Positions 1-9,689 of a stretch of 64,000 bases of DNA are shown piece by piece (the first letter of the stretch is position 1; every line of letters begins with the position of its first letter). The position numbers were made by a program, and so were the translations under genes. Source of the DNA: DATAXP01 sp963708675 (GTDB lineage: Bacteria; Planctomycetota; Planctomycetia; Pirellulales; PNKZ01); the NCBI GenBank assembly GCA_963708675.1, contig CAVPTO010000003.1, positions 2,914,001-2,978,000 on the forward strand. Direction: 5' to 3'. The notes below the pieces were generated by a model. The model saw only the letters and a program-made list of their open reading frames with translations, was not told the DNA's origin and made no database searches.

Positions 1-474
1 CTTCTCACAACCACGGCCGGAGCGTGGCTGGTTCTGGCGGCGAACAAAGTCTGGGAAGGTCGTCGCGGAGATTCTCTCGTGCGACGTTTCGTCCTCATGA
101 TGCTCGGGCTCGCGTGGGGAGCCGGGGCTTGGGCGCTCGATCGACTACTGTGGGTCAACCTGCCTTACGAGATTCTCTCCGGTGCACCGCCACGTGATCG
201 ACTCGGTCTGCAACTGTACGACCTCGACGGTCAGCCCGAGTTGCTCGCCTATTTGGGATACTTTGGTTTTCTGATGTTCGCCGTTCGGTGGTGGTTGCAG
301 ATGATGCCGACCCGCGAGTCGCGCGTCAGCATCTGGTCGACCGTGTTGACCGTGGCCACGGCGGCGCTTCTGAGTTTGCTTTGGCCCTTCCCGCAGCCGT
401 GGGGCATTGCGGTGGCTGGCATCATGTCTCTGGCCGTGCAATTTGCCAGTCCCAACTTAAGCGTCGATCGTTAA
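1..474 (+). CDS. Integral membrane protein, 5' end outside the window
   Basis: The frame is open from base 1 to the TAA at 472-474, so at least 157 residues of a longer protein are present. A GTG at 79 lies in the same frame, but nothing marks it as the true start. The fragment has several hydrophobic segments separated by short charged loops, and ends just after the last one. No family motif was recognised. It is followed 40 bases later by another membrane protein on the same strand, so the two may be co-transcribed. I infer only an inner-membrane location. Confidence 0.55.
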   Translation, partial: LLTTTAGAWLVLAANKVWEGRRGDSLVRRFVLMMLGLAWGAGAWALDRLLWVNLPYEILSGAPPRDRLGLQLYDLDGQPELLAYLGYFGFLMFAVRWWLQMMPTRESRVSIWSTVLTVATAALLSLLWPFPQPWGIAVAGIMSLAVQFASPNLSVDR

Positions 475-514
475 CACGCATCACGTTAACACGCATCACA
501 AGAAGGAACGATCT

Positions 515-1189
515 ATGGGCATCATCGGGCTTGGCATGTTGGCGGTTCTCGCGATCGTCGTCTTCTTGCTGATGGTACACTTTTTTGGCGCGCTGGTGCT
601 GGTGGCCTTGATCGTATGCGTACCGATCGTGTTGGCCGGCGCAGTGTTGCGGTCCCATGCGCCATCAAACGCAGCGGTCTTCATCGCACCTGCCATCCAA
701 GCGGTGCAGCTTGATGACGAAACGTCGCCCGCAACCGAACTCGTGAACGGACGCCCGGCCTGGGTCGATACGCCTCCAACCTCGACCATCAAGGTGTTTC
801 GCCGTGCGTTAGTCGTCGGCCCGTACAGCACCGTCGAAGAGTGTACGGAACAATTGCGACCCGCCTTGCGTGAGGCGGCAACGGAATACGTCGAGCACGT
901 GACGGGAGGCGACACGACGCAGATCTCGCTGCCCGACGGCGATCTTCGCGCCCACGTTGTCCGCGAGCTTTGGCAAGAGCCGTTCCAGTCTTCAGTGGGG
1001 CCGATGGTTAAGCTGCACGCACTGCTCGAATTCGATAGCTCGATGCAGAAACAAGTCGAGCAGCTTTGGCGGACCGCACGCATCCACGAACGGTTGCGCT
1101 ACGTTGGCGCAGCGATGGCAGGCGTACTCATTTGCCTATCGGGCGCGCATGTTTGGCTTCGTCCCTCGCGATCGCCGTCGACGACGTGA
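515..1189 (+). CDS. Hypothetical membrane-anchored protein
   Basis: A 224-residue protein starting at ATG 515, preceded by a good ribosome site (AGAAGGA at about 502-508). The first 45 residues form two closely spaced hydrophobic helices. A soluble domain of about 130 residues follows, and one further hydrophobic helix lies near residues 195-215, so the middle domain is probably held at the membrane from both ends. No catalytic motif was recognised. It sits directly upstream of an ECF sigma factor and anti-sigma-like pair, which suggests but does not show a link to signalling. Confidence 0.6.
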   Translation: MGIIGLGMLAVLAIVVFLLMVHFFGALVLVALIVCVPIVLAGAVLRSHAPSNAAVFIAPAIQAVQLDDETSPATELVNGRPAWVDTPPTSTIKVFRRALVVGPYSTVEECTEQLRPALREAATEYVEHVTGGDTTQISLPDGDLRAHVVRELWQEPFQSSVGPMVKLHALLEFDSSMQKQVEQLWRTARIHERLRYVGAAMAGVLICLSGAHVWLRPSRSPSTT

Positions 1190-1215
1190 CGAGGGCCGTT
1201 CGTCGCAGTACGCTG

Positions 1216-1857
1216 ATGGTCATGAAAGGCGTCGACGCCGACTCGCTGCTGGTCGATCGCATCCGCACGGGCGAACCCGAAGCGTGGAACCATTTGATCC
1301 ATTGCTACGAAGGTCGGCTCGTGGCATTCGCAGCGACTCGGCTCGCGGATCGCAATGCGGCTGAAGACATCGTTCAAGAAACGTTCCTCGGCTTTCTGAC
1401 GAGTTTGCCGAACTACGACGACTCGCGCCCGTTGGAAGGCTACTTGTTTTCGATCGCCGCCCATAAACTCACCGATTACCTGCGTCGTCAAGGCCGTCGA
1501 CCCGCGTTGCCGCCGATGGTCGACGCCGATAGCTCGGGCATCGAGCCAACCGATCCGCATCAGCGCGTGAGCAGCTTATTGCGCAGCGCCGAACGTCGCG
1601 GGCTCGAAGAACAGTCGCTCGTCGCTGCGCTGAAAGAAATGATCGAGAACTGGCGGCGGCGCGGACAGTGGCAGAAGTTGGCCGTCGCCGAGTTGCTATT
1701 CGTGCGAGGCATGCCGAATCGCGAGGTCGCTGAGCGTCTCGCTCTTACCGAGCAGGCGGTCGCGAGTCAGAAATTTGAGTTTCTCGAACGTCTTCGCACC
1801 GTGCTCGGTCGACAACAAACGGTGGCCGATGTGATTCCCGATCTCAGCCAGCCATGA
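1216..1857 (+). CDS. ECF-type RNA polymerase sigma factor
   Basis: A 213-residue sigma70-family factor of the extracytoplasmic-function type. Region 2 is visible at about residues 40-60 (AAEDIVQETFLGFL, followed by a segment rich in aromatic and basic residues). Region 4 is a helix-turn-helix near residue 170 (NREVAERLALTEQAVASQ). I chose ATG 1216 because upstream in-frame starts run into the preceding gene; ATG 1222 is an alternative. The stop overlaps the next start (ATGA at 1854-1857), so the factor is translationally coupled to an anti-sigma-like protein. Target promoters cannot be seen. Confidence 0.85.
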   Translation: MVMKGVDADSLLVDRIRTGEPEAWNHLIHCYEGRLVAFAATRLADRNAAEDIVQETFLGFLTSLPNYDDSRPLEGYLFSIAAHKLTDYLRRQGRRPALPPMVDADSSGIEPTDPHQRVSSLLRSAERRGLEEQSLVAALKEMIENWRRRGQWQKLAVAELLFVRGMPNREVAERLALTEQAVASQKFEFLERLRTVLGRQQTVADVIPDLSQP

Positions 1858-2255
1858 CCGACGCCGATCTACTCGCTTACCTCGACGAATCGCTTGCAGC
1901 GGCCGACATGGCGCGAATCGAGCAATCGCTGCGCGTCGATCCAGTTCTTGCCGAGCGATTGAAAGGCCTCGTCGAACGTCGCAACTCGGGCGTCCACTCG
2001 CTGAGCGAAATCTGGCGGCGGCATCGACTTAGCTGCCCCGATCGATCACGGCTCGGCAGCTTTCTGCTCGGCGTTCTCGGCGACGACGAAGCGAAATACA
2101 TCGATTTTCACCTGACCATCATCGGATGCCGCGTCTGCCAGGCGAACGTCGACGACCTGCAGGACCAAGCCAGCCAGGCAGCGCCAGCCGTTGAAACGCG
2201 ACGACGCCGGCTGTTTGAGTCGACCGTCGGTCGGTTGGGCAAGCGCGGCGATTGA
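1854..2255 (+). CDS. Anti-sigma-factor-like small protein
   Basis: A 133-residue protein whose ATG overlaps the stop of the ECF sigma gene by four bases. Its middle has a CPDRSRLGSFLLG segment, followed by FHL and a C-x2-C pair about 60 residues later. This spacing recalls the zinc-binding anti-sigma (HC2-type) fold, where His and paired Cys bind zinc. No transmembrane helix is present, so it would act in the cytoplasm. The function as the sigma factor's regulator is inferred mainly from coupling and this weak motif match. Confidence 0.55.
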   Translation: MTDADLLAYLDESLAAADMARIEQSLRVDPVLAERLKGLVERRNSGVHSLSEIWRRHRLSCPDRSRLGSFLLGVLGDDEAKYIDFHLTIIGCRVCQANVDDLQDQASQAAPAVETRRRRLFESTVGRLGKRGD

Positions 2256-2392
2256 CCGTCGGCTGATTCATGGAATCGGGGGCGCTTTCACTGCAGTCGT
2301 TTGGAAGTCAGAATAAACCGACCTCGCAAGGCGTCTTTCATTCGCGAGTTCGCATCTTGGTTTCACATCGCATTTGATTTGGGAGCCGTTTC

Positions 2393-3817
2393 ATGTCGCG
2401 CCGCGCCTCACGTCGAACCTTCCTCAAGCAGAGCGCCATCGTCGCAGCTGCGCCGCTCGTCATCTCATCGCGAGCATGGGCACAGCCGCCCAGCAACACG
2501 CTGAACGTCGGCTTTGTGGCGACCGGCGGCAAGGGGCGAACGCACGTCGAGCTGATGAAGAAGGCGAATCTCAACTGCATCGCGTTTGCTGACGTCGATC
2601 GCGATCAATGGTCGAACATTCTGGCTTACGAGCCTTGGAAAGGGGCTGCAGGTTACACCGATTGGCGAACGATGTTTGAGAAACACGCCAAGGACCTCGA
2701 CGTGGTGTTCGTCGCGACGCCCGATCACAGCCACTTCGCGCCTTCGATGACGGCCATCTCGCTGGGCATTCACTGTTACACCGAGAAGCCACTGACCTGG
2801 TCGGTGCGCGAGGCGCAGCTGCTGGCCCAAGCGTATGAGAAGAATCCGAAGGTCGTCACGCAGATGGGCAACCAAGGTCACGCCGGCGATGGTTGGCGTC
2901 GAGCGTACGAAATCGTGAAGGCTGGCGCCATTGGCGACGTCGTCGAGTTTCACACTTGGACGAATCGGCCGATTTGGCCACAAGGCGGCAACCGTCCTCC
3001 GAAAGATTGGGAGACTTCGCCGCCGGCAAACGTGGATTGGGAAGCATGGATCGGACCAGCGCCAATGCGTCCGTATGCCGCTTATCCCGAGTCCGAGCTC
3101 ACCGCGAAACAAAAGAAGCGCGGCAGCGGCGTCTACCATCCTCACAGTTGGCGAGGATTTGTCGACTTTGGCTCTGGCGCGCTCGGCGACATGGCGTGCC
3201 ACACGACCGACGGCATCTACTCGATTATGAACCCCGGCTATGCAGAAACCGGCGAGCCCTTATTCCAAACCGCCCCTGTCACCGATCAGTGGCAAGCGGG
3301 CATGATCTTCAAGATGACGTTCCGCGCCACCAAAGATCGTCCCGGCTTCGCCACGTATTGGTACGAAGGGACGCGCAGCGATGGATCGCCGGTGGTTCCC
3401 GAAACGCCCGAGGAGTTGCTGTCCGACGGCCAACAACTGCCGAAGACTGGCAACCTGATCATCGGCACCAAGGGGAAGATGCTCGTCGAAGGCGACTACT
3501 GGAACAAGCCGCGGTTGATTCCTGAATCGAAGGCAACCAGCTTTGGCGAGGCGCCGGTGCTGCTCGAGCGCTCCCCCGGTCATCACGACGAGTTCCTCAT
3601 GGCTTGTCGTGGCGAAAAGCCGCGCGAGTTCAGCCAATCGAACTTCGGCTACGCCGGCCCGATGACGGCCAACATTCAGCTCGGCAACCTTGCTGCGCGT
3701 GCTGGCAAGAAACTAATCCTCGACCACTCGGGCAAGATCATCAACGATCCCACCATCAACGACCTCGCCTGGCGCGAGCCGCGCAAAGGCTGGGGACCGT
3801 TGGAAATGAAGGTTTGA
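2393..3817 (+). CDS. Gfo/Idh/MocA-family oxidoreductase, Tat-exported
   Basis: A 474-residue protein. It begins with a twin-arginine signal (RRTFLKQ followed by a hydrophobic stretch ending near AWA at about residue 31), so it is probably exported folded. The mature part starts with a Rossmann fold (GFVATGGKGRTH). The family's EKP motif follows (YTEKPLTW, about residue 132), where Lys acts in NAD(P)-dependent sugar dehydrogenation. The long C-terminal half is typical of planctomycete members. The substrate is probably a carbohydrate but cannot be named. The gene stands alone between the sigma locus and the membrane-stress cluster. Confidence 0.85.
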   Translation: MSRRASRRTFLKQSAIVAAAPLVISSRAWAQPPSNTLNVGFVATGGKGRTHVELMKKANLNCIAFADVDRDQWSNILAYEPWKGAAGYTDWRTMFEKHAKDLDVVFVATPDHSHFAPSMTAISLGIHCYTEKPLTWSVREAQLLAQAYEKNPKVVTQMGNQGHAGDGWRRAYEIVKAGAIGDVVEFHTWTNRPIWPQGGNRPPKDWETSPPANVDWEAWIGPAPMRPYAAYPESELTAKQKKRGSGVYHPHSWRGFVDFGSGALGDMACHTTDGIYSIMNPGYAETGEPLFQTAPVTDQWQAGMIFKMTFRATKDRPGFATYWYEGTRSDGSPVVPETPEELLSDGQQLPKTGNLIIGTKGKMLVEGDYWNKPRLIPESKATSFGEAPVLLERSPGHHDEFLMACRGEKPREFSQSNFGYAGPMTANIQLGNLAARAGKKLILDHSGKIINDPTINDLAWREPRKGWGPLEMKV

Positions 3818-3905
3818 ATGAGGAGCTAGTTGGTTAATCGAAGCGCCTTCCTGCGGTTGGAGCCTTGGGTAAAGAGTTTCCCTTGGCTACTGCAGGAGAA
3901 GCACG

Positions 3906-4523
3906 ATGCGAAATGGCGCTCTACGAAGCTCGTTGGCGGATGTCGGCATCGCGCTCCGCGAGCCGGAAGACTTCGCGGCACGATGGCATGAGCGTCGCGC
4001 AGGCTACGCGCCGCTCACGTGGATCGTGCTTGCGGCGACGGCCACGTCCGGCACGTTGATCTACGGCATGACGATGGGCATGGGACAAGGCCTGTCGATG
4101 GTCGGCACCAAAGCGGTGCTGCTCACGATTGCCGCCGGCGCCGCTTGGGCGATTCCGCTACCGGCCTTGTACATCTTGAACAGCTTGGGCGGCTCGCGCC
4201 TGCGTCCGAGCACGACGCTCTTGGCCGCATTGGTGACGACGAGTTGGGGCGGGCTAGCGCTTCTGGCGTCGGTGCCGATCAATTGGTTTTTTACCGCCGC
4301 GGTCCCCGACCTACCCGCCATCAGTGCGGCTTGGAGCCATCGCATCATCGTGGCCGTCAACCTGCTGGTGTTCGCCGGCGTAGGCGTCTCGATGGCTGAC
4401 GTGTTCGGCCGCGTGATGAGTCGTCTCGAACCGACGAGCCAATCGAACCCGCGCTGGGTTCTCATTCTCGTCGGCATGATCGGGTCACAACTGTTCTATC
4501 TGTTTCATCTGTTTCAAATCTGA
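3906..4523 (+). CDS. Small multi-span membrane protein
   Basis: A 205-residue protein with ATG 3906 preceded by CAGGAGAAG. After about 35 cytoplasmic-type residues it has about five hydrophobic helices. The arrangement resembles a Yip1-like or planctomycete-specific membrane family, but I cannot name it. It is the first of four same-strand genes ending in a PspA-like protein (6169-6837), so a role in membrane-stress response is a contextual guess. Confidence 0.6.
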   Translation: MRNGALRSSLADVGIALREPEDFAARWHERRAGYAPLTWIVLAATATSGTLIYGMTMGMGQGLSMVGTKAVLLTIAAGAAWAIPLPALYILNSLGGSRLRPSTTLLAALVTTSWGGLALLASVPINWFFTAAVPDLPAISAAWSHRIIVAVNLLVFAGVGVSMADVFGRVMSRLEPTSQSNPRWVLILVGMIGSQLFYLFHLFQI

Positions 4524-4580
4524 TGAACAGACGACGGCGGCGTGAGCTCAATCAGCGAGGACTTATTAAGAGATACCGAT

Positions 4581-5378
4581 ATGAATGCAACCGACACGAT
4601 GTGCTTGAACGATTTGAATCTCTCAGGAGCACCCAAGGCAGTCGACGATTTCGAGACCGCCGACCTAGAACTCTCCGCGAACGAACTCGATGCGACGACC
4701 GTCATCGAGTTGCTTCTCAAGAATCAACGATCGCTTGATCGATTGCTGCGCGACAACGCTGCTCAGCGGTTACTGATTCCACGGTTGCTCGTGATCGCGC
4801 TGAGTGGCTTCGCGATTTATGGCGTGGTCATCACCACGATGCTGAACCTCGCGCGTTCGGCAAGCGGTTTCTGGTTCAAGTTTGCACCCGCGGCATTTTG
4901 GGACGACGCGAGCGTTGCAAATTTGACCGTCGCTTACTGCTTGGGCCTGATTGCGGCCAACGGCATCTGTCTGCCCAGCTTCTATTTCTACGGGTTGCTC
5001 GCCGGAGTGCGCGTGACGATGGTCGGCATCGTCGCACAAGCGTTGCGGGGCATGGCGGCGGGCGCCGTCGCGCTCGTGGGCGTTCTGCCGATCTTCGTAG
5101 CGCTCGCGCTCAACGTCGTCATCTACGGCAACAATGTTTTCTTGCTGAACCTGTACGCGCTGCTGGGGCTATCGCTCCCGTTTCTCGCAGGCACTTGGGG
5201 CGCCGTGTCGCTGTACCGCAGCTTCACAGGCATGGCTGAGACGATACCGCTGTGCGGTCGCACGCGGCGGGCGTGCATGTTGCGGCGGTTGATTGTCGCA
5301 TGGAGCGGGTGCTACACGTTCGTCACGCCGCTGGTGATCTATTCGCTGTGGGATCACATCGCTCGCGTGCTGCACTGA
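4581..5378 (+). CDS. Multi-span membrane protein
   Basis: About 265 residues. A charged N-terminal segment of roughly 60 residues is followed by five or six hydrophobic helices in the same style as the preceding gene, so the two may be paralogues or partners. ATG 4581 is preferred because it is preceded by AAGAGA; an in-frame GTG at 4542 would add 13 residues. It lies 57 bases after the upstream gene and 29 bases before the next. No catalytic motif was seen. Confidence 0.55.
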   Translation: MNATDTMCLNDLNLSGAPKAVDDFETADLELSANELDATTVIELLLKNQRSLDRLLRDNAAQRLLIPRLLVIALSGFAIYGVVITTMLNLARSASGFWFKFAPAAFWDDASVANLTVAYCLGLIAANGICLPSFYFYGLLAGVRVTMVGIVAQALRGMAAGAVALVGVLPIFVALALNVVIYGNNVFLLNLYALLGLSLPFLAGTWGAVSLYRSFTGMAETIPLCGRTRRACMLRRLIVAWSGCYTFVTPLVIYSLWDHIARVLH

Positions 5379-5407
5379 CGTCCGCGACGCGCGAAGGAGG
5401 ACATCTC

Positions 5408-6172
5408 ATGAACTTCGGCGAATCTATCGTGTTCTATCTCGTCATCGGCCTCGCCGTCGCCGTGGCGCACGTCGTGTCGATGAGCGTGGTGCAGCCCATT
5501 CCGAGATTGTTCGCCGCCGCTGCCGCATGTGTGTTTTGGCCGTTGTACCTGCCGCTGCTTCTTTCGCGACCCCGAGAGACGGCAGTCACCGAAGACGCAG
5601 CAGTTGCGTCTCGGGATACTCTCGCTCGCGCGATCGAACAGGTCGAAGACGAGCTGAACGATGCGCTGGCGGGTCTCGACCAATGGGCGGAAGGCGTGCT
5701 GAACGAAAAGCCTCACTGGCTTCGGGATCTTCGTGTGGCGCTGATGGCCCAAGCGGAACGCATTCGTGAAATGGACGCGCTCGTCGAGCGCGAGTCGGCC
5801 AGGCCCAACGAAGATCCTTTGGCCGTCGCGGAAGGTGACGCGCTCGTGGCGACCGAACGTTGCAAGCGCAGTCAGCAATCGCGGAAAGAGAACCTATCGC
5901 GGCTCGATGGGCTGCGACACCGTGCTCGTGGCGATTTGCTGGCCACGCTCGCCTGGATTCGCGAACTGGTGTCGATGATCCACCTTGCAAAGTTCACCGG
6001 AGCGCCTGCCGCTCGCGCCGAAGAACTAGTGGCCCAAATTGCGGCAGCAGTCGAAAGCATTTCGACCTTGTCACCGACCGGCGCTGCGATTTCCGCGACG
6101 CCCCCCGTCTCCGTTTCATCCAGCGTCGATTCAGTCACATCTATGACCATGGCTCAAGGAGGCCCACGATGA
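5408..6172 (+). CDS. Membrane-anchored coiled-coil protein next to PspA-like gene
   Basis: A 254-residue protein with a strong ribosome site (GAAGGAGG at about 5393-5400) before ATG 5408. Two hydrophobic helices occupy the first 55 residues. The remainder is charged and alanine-rich, predicted helical and probably coiled coil. Its TGA overlaps the ATG of the PspA-like gene (6169-6172), which implies coupled translation. An inner-membrane docking or regulatory partner for the PspA-like protein is an inference from this overlap. I recognise no named family. Confidence 0.6.
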   Translation: MNFGESIVFYLVIGLAVAVAHVVSMSVVQPIPRLFAAAAACVFWPLYLPLLLSRPRETAVTEDAAVASRDTLARAIEQVEDELNDALAGLDQWAEGVLNEKPHWLRDLRVALMAQAERIREMDALVERESARPNEDPLAVAEGDALVATERCKRSQQSRKENLSRLDGLRHRARGDLLATLAWIRELVSMIHLAKFTGAPAARAEELVAQIAAAVESISTLSPTGAAISATPPVSVSSSVDSVTSMTMAQGGPR

Positions 6173-6837
6173 GCATCTTCAAACGAACGAAGATTCTAGT
6201 ATCCGCAAACCTGCACGATTGGTTCGATAAGCTCGAACGCCCCGAGCAGACGGCGCGACACGGATTGCGAGAGCTCAAGGGCGCCATCGAGACGGCGACG
6301 GCTGCGACCGCGCGTTCGATCGCCGCGCAGAGACTTCTCGAACGCCGCCGCGATGAACAGCAACGCCGCATTGATGCGGCGCATCAGCGGGCCTCGGCCG
6401 CGTTGCGAGCTGGGAACGAAGCTGCCGCCCGGCGCGAGCTTGTCGAGCAGTATGACCTGACACAAACGCTCGGGCGTCTCAACGCACAGATCGGCGAGGC
6501 GGAAACCGTCAACGAGCAGTTGCGTGCTCAGATTCACACCATGCATCAGCGATGCCGCGAGGAAGAAGATCGTCTGGCGATGCACGTCGCTCGCCATGCA
6601 ACGGCCACCGCAGCTCGGCAGATGGCGGCTACGGTGTCCTCCGTGCCGGGCTGCGAGTCGGGAGTAAGCGATATCCAACGCGCGCTCGAACGCATCGATC
6701 GCGAAGCAGTCGAAGCCGAGGTCGAGGCGGAACTCTATCTCGAAGAGTGCGCGAAGCCCGATGCTTCGATCGAAAGCCGGGAAATGCAGCAATTTATCGA
6801 CGACGCAATCGCGCGGCTGCGAACGACGGCGACTTAA
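6169..6837 (+). CDS. PspA/IM30-like coiled-coil protein
   Basis: A 222-residue, almost wholly helical protein. The N-terminal pattern (an opening amphipathic segment, then LERPEQTARHGLRELKGAIE) and overall length fit the PspA/IM30/Vipp1 family, peripheral membrane proteins that form oligomers and protect bilayer integrity. It is divergent: the usual P-rich N-terminal signature is weak. The start is fixed by a CAAGGAGG ribosome site and the overlap with the upstream stop. The TAA overlaps the stop of the convergent kinase gene in the bases TTAA at 6834-6837, leaving no intergenic terminator. A second, more typical PspA lies at 13407-14087. Confidence 0.65.
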   Translation: MSIFKRTKILVSANLHDWFDKLERPEQTARHGLRELKGAIETATAATARSIAAQRLLERRRDEQQRRIDAAHQRASAALRAGNEAAARRELVEQYDLTQTLGRLNAQIGEAETVNEQLRAQIHTMHQRCREEEDRLAMHVARHATATAARQMAATVSSVPGCESGVSDIQRALERIDREAVEAEVEAELYLEECAKPDASIESREMQQFIDDAIARLRTTAT

Positions 6838-8537
6838 GCAGACGCTGCTTCGAGCGACTTGCGTTGCCGGTAATACTTTAGGCCCGGTACGAAGAAGCAC
6901 GCTGCCGACACGACGCCGAACAGTGAAATCGATACCGGCACGTGCCATCGCTCGAGCAGCGCCATCGCAATCGCGGTTGCGAACAGCGCGACTGCCTGAA
7001 CGTAGAACGCACCGGTGAGCATCCCTGCTTTGATGAGGAAGACGCAGCCGCTGACGATGCCCAGCACCGGACAAAGGCTGAGCACCGGCATTCGCAACAA
7101 CTGCTCGACGGGAAAAAGGAGCATGATGCTGATGACGCTGCCCGCCCAAATATGCGCGATCTGCCGCTCGACGAACGTCACCGGCCCCGCGCGGCGTCGC
7201 AGCGACCAGAAGATGATCGCCCATGCGCCGAGCCCCACGCCCCACACAGCCAGATACGGGAGTGCCGAAGTCACGCCGCTCCACTGCATCGCGTTGGTCA
7301 CCAGACACAACACGAGCAATGCCAGGCTATGCCACATCCATAGCAGACCCCAGTTTTCGAGCACCGTCGCATGATGCGTCTCACCTAGCCACCGCGCCAT
7401 GACTTGTCCGAACACGCCCGACTGCGCCGCGACCGGTTCGTCGGCCAGGAACGCACGCAAGTCGTCTGCCAATGCTGCGGCGGTTGCGTAGCGCAGTTCT
7501 TGGGGCTTCTGCAGGCACTTGAGCGCGATCATTTCCAACGCCCGGTTCGCGCGAGGATTGAGCAATCGCGGCGGCAACGGGTCTTGCTCGAGCACCATCA
7601 ACACCGTTTCCATCGGCGATGAGCCTTGAAACGGCGGACGGCCGGTGAGCATCTGATACAGAATCGTGCCAAGGCTGTAGACGTCGGTCGTCGGGCCGAT
7701 CTGGCCACGGCTTCCGGCGGCTTGCTCCGGCGCCATGTGCGTCGGCGTGCCGAGAATCGCGCCCGAGTGCGTGAGCGAGCTGTCATCGTCGACGCGCTTG
7801 GCGAGGCCGAAATCGGTCACCATCGGTCGGCCACTGGCGTCGATGAGAATGTTCGAAGGCTTCAAATCGCGATGCAGCAAGCCATGGCTGTGAGCCGCTT
7901 GAATCGCCTCGCAAACGGGCAGCAACAACTGCGCTGCCTCACGCGGCGGAAGCGGGCCCTCGCGCAAGCGGTCGGCCAACGTCTCGCCCGGCACGTATTG
8001 CATGGTGAAGTACGGCTGGTCATCGTTCGGACCGACTTCATACACCGGCACCACATGCGGATGTTCGAGTCGCGCGGCCGACAAGGCTTCTTGGCGAAAG
8101 CGCAGCAACTCGGCTGCTTGTGCCGAGTTCCCGTGCCGCATGACCTTCAACGCAACGATACGATCCAGGCTGCGATGCCGCGCCTTATACACGACGCCCA
8201 TGCCGCCGCGTCCGAGCTCTTCGAGCAGTTCGTAATCTCCGATCGTCTTTCCGGCCATTTCGGAACGGGAGCGGCGATCGGTCGCAGCAGGGTGCTCGGT
8301 GGTCTCTTCAACCGCGGCTTGATCGTCACCGGCAAGCCCGCCGCCGAGATTGTCGGCCAACACCATCGCGCCCCAAAGACTGCGCAACTCGGCAGCGAGA
8401 TCGGGATGGCGCTGAACCGCGGCTTCGATATCCGGCGTCCGGCCCGCGTGCATCTCATCGGCCAGCGAAGTGAGAATGCCGGCGAGCAGCTCGTCGCGGT
8501 CTTGCTCGACAGGCGTTGTGGGAGATGGAATGCTCAT
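6834..8537 (-). CDS. Membrane-bound serine/threonine protein kinase (PknB/Hanks type)
   Basis: A 567-residue protein. After about 95 residues of N-terminal region comes a complete kinase domain: glycine-rich loop GRGGMGVVY (109-117), catalytic Lys131, HRDLKPSN (222-229), DFG (242-244) and an APE-type motif (APEQAAG). From about residue 400 to the end there are five or six hydrophobic helices, so unlike most bacterial PknB proteins it ends in a multi-span membrane domain rather than one helix plus a sensor. The start overlaps the stop of the upstream sigma-factor gene once that gene's frameshift is allowed for (ATGA at 8534-8537). Sigma factor plus kinase is a common planctomycete pairing. Confidence 0.9.
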   Translation of the reverse strand: MSIPSPTTPVEQDRDELLAGILTSLADEMHAGRTPDIEAAVQRHPDLAAELRSLWGAMVLADNLGGGLAGDDQAAVEETTEHPAATDRRSRSEMAGKTIGDYELLEELGRGGMGVVYKARHRSLDRIVALKVMRHGNSAQAAELLRFRQEALSAARLEHPHVVPVYEVGPNDDQPYFTMQYVPGETLADRLREGPLPPREAAQLLLPVCEAIQAAHSHGLLHRDLKPSNILIDASGRPMVTDFGLAKRVDDDSSLTHSGAILGTPTHMAPEQAAGSRGQIGPTTDVYSLGTILYQMLTGRPPFQGSSPMETVLMVLEQDPLPPRLLNPRANRALEMIALKCLQKPQELRYATAAALADDLRAFLADEPVAAQSGVFGQVMARWLGETHHATVLENWGLLWMWHSLALLVLCLVTNAMQWSGVTSALPYLAVWGVGLGAWAIIFWSLRRRAGPVTFVERQIAHIWAGSVISIMLLFPVEQLLRMPVLSLCPVLGIVSGCVFLIKAGMLTGAFYVQAVALFATAIAMALLERWHVPVSISLFGVVSAACFFVPGLKYYRQRKSLEAASA

Positions 8538-9108
8538 CGCTCGATCGTTTCTGAAGGGAGTTCGTCGAGCATCGCGCGAAGTCGGCGCATTCGCGCAGAT
8601 ACCGCATGCCTGCCGCGGGTTCGCTCATGCCCAACGCCTGCGCTACCTCCTGATTCGTGAGGCATTCGACGTGGCGGGCCTCGATCACCTCGCGATCGTT
8701 CGGGTCGAGACGCTCGATGGCGTCTCGCAAGCGGCGAGTCAGCTCTTGTTTCAGCACGGCCGCGGCGGGCGTGAGCTCGCGATGGTCGCACAACTGCTCG
8801 GCCAAATCCATCGCCGACCGGTCCGCGTACATCGATTCGGAGATCGCGCGTTCGCGATCGACGGAGCGCCGTGCTGCCTGATGGTGCCGACGATGCGCGT
8901 CGATGAGTCGGTCGCTGGCGATCTTCCGCAACCAAAGATGAAACGGCATCACCGGATTGCGAAGGTATTCGCTCATTCGGCGATTCGCCTCGACCAACGC
9001 CTCCTGAACGATGTCGCTGGCATCGACGCGGCCTTGCACGGCACGGTCCATCCGCAACGCGACGAGTCGACGCACGGCCGCGCGATGACGTTCGAGTAAC
9101 GCATTCAT
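8534..9108 (-). CDS. ECF RNA polymerase sigma factor (frameshifted near 8590)
   Basis: The frame from ATG 9108 encodes sigma region 2 (DASDIVQEALVEANRRM) and region 4 (CLTNQEVAQALGMSEPAAGMRYLR). It then drifts into an unlikely Arg/Ser tail running inside the next gene. In the neighbouring frame the expected tail appears (RRLRAMLDELPSETIER, then TGA at 8534), and that stop overlaps the kinase start exactly. One base gained or lost near 8587-8596 therefore splits an otherwise intact gene of about 190 residues. Whether this is real or an assembly error cannot be told here. The joined gene would be co-transcribed with the kinase. Confidence 0.75.
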
Positions 9109-9214
9109 GGCATCTGCGTCGCCGTCGGCGCCGAAACGATCAATTGCTGCGTGTTACAGGCGTCGGGCCACATCGTCGTGTCGGGGTGTGAAGGTCGTGC
9201 GAACTCTCACCATT

Positions 9215-9421
9215 ATGACCGTCCGAAGCGGAATTCTCCATGTTCGCTCAACGGTGCAGTCCTGCTGCTCGACGGTGAACGTGTGCATCGGTGTCGCTTT
9301 CATGATCGCGGTTGTGCAGGGGATCTTCGCGATACTCACGCTCGCGGCATGGTTCGGCACGATTGGCGTCGTGCTGATGTTGCACGTTGGCGTCTTCTTC
9401 GCACACGCGTTGCTTCGTTAA
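9215..9421 (+). CDS. Possible small membrane protein in the 9109-9689 gap
   Basis: The 581 bases between the sigma factor and the giant membrane protein hold no convincing large gene. One 68-residue frame (ATG 9215) ends in about 45 residues of hydrophobic sequence with GC-rich third positions like neighbouring genes, so a one- or two-helix membrane protein is possible. No ribosome site or family supports the start. The rest of the gap shows nothing I can name. Confidence 0.25.
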   Translation: MTVRSGILHVRSTVQSCCSTVNVCIGVAFMIAVVQGIFAILTLAAWFGTIGVVLMLHVGVFFAHALLR

Positions 9422-9689
9422 CCATCGATGCAGTAACCGCACTGCATGATGAGGCCGCGGGGGCAGTCGAATCGCTGCAGCGGACGGTGCCTTGTGGGGG
9501 AGCATTCGTTGCAAAAGCATCGCCGCTAAGTGCTTTCGTGCTCAAAGGCTGCGATCCGAACCGCGGTCTTCACACTCGCTTTGGCCCCGTCGTTGCTTAA
9601 GGGCCGTTGCATAAGCGACGAGGCGAACGGTCGCCACGGCAGGCGGCAAGCACGATCACGAAGCTCTCAAGAAGCCACAGGCAGGACAC

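Noticed and set aside
7626..8660. Open plus-strand frame (344 codons) opposite the Ser/Thr kinase
   Set aside because: It mirrors the codon pattern of the kinase gene and contains no recognisable domain.
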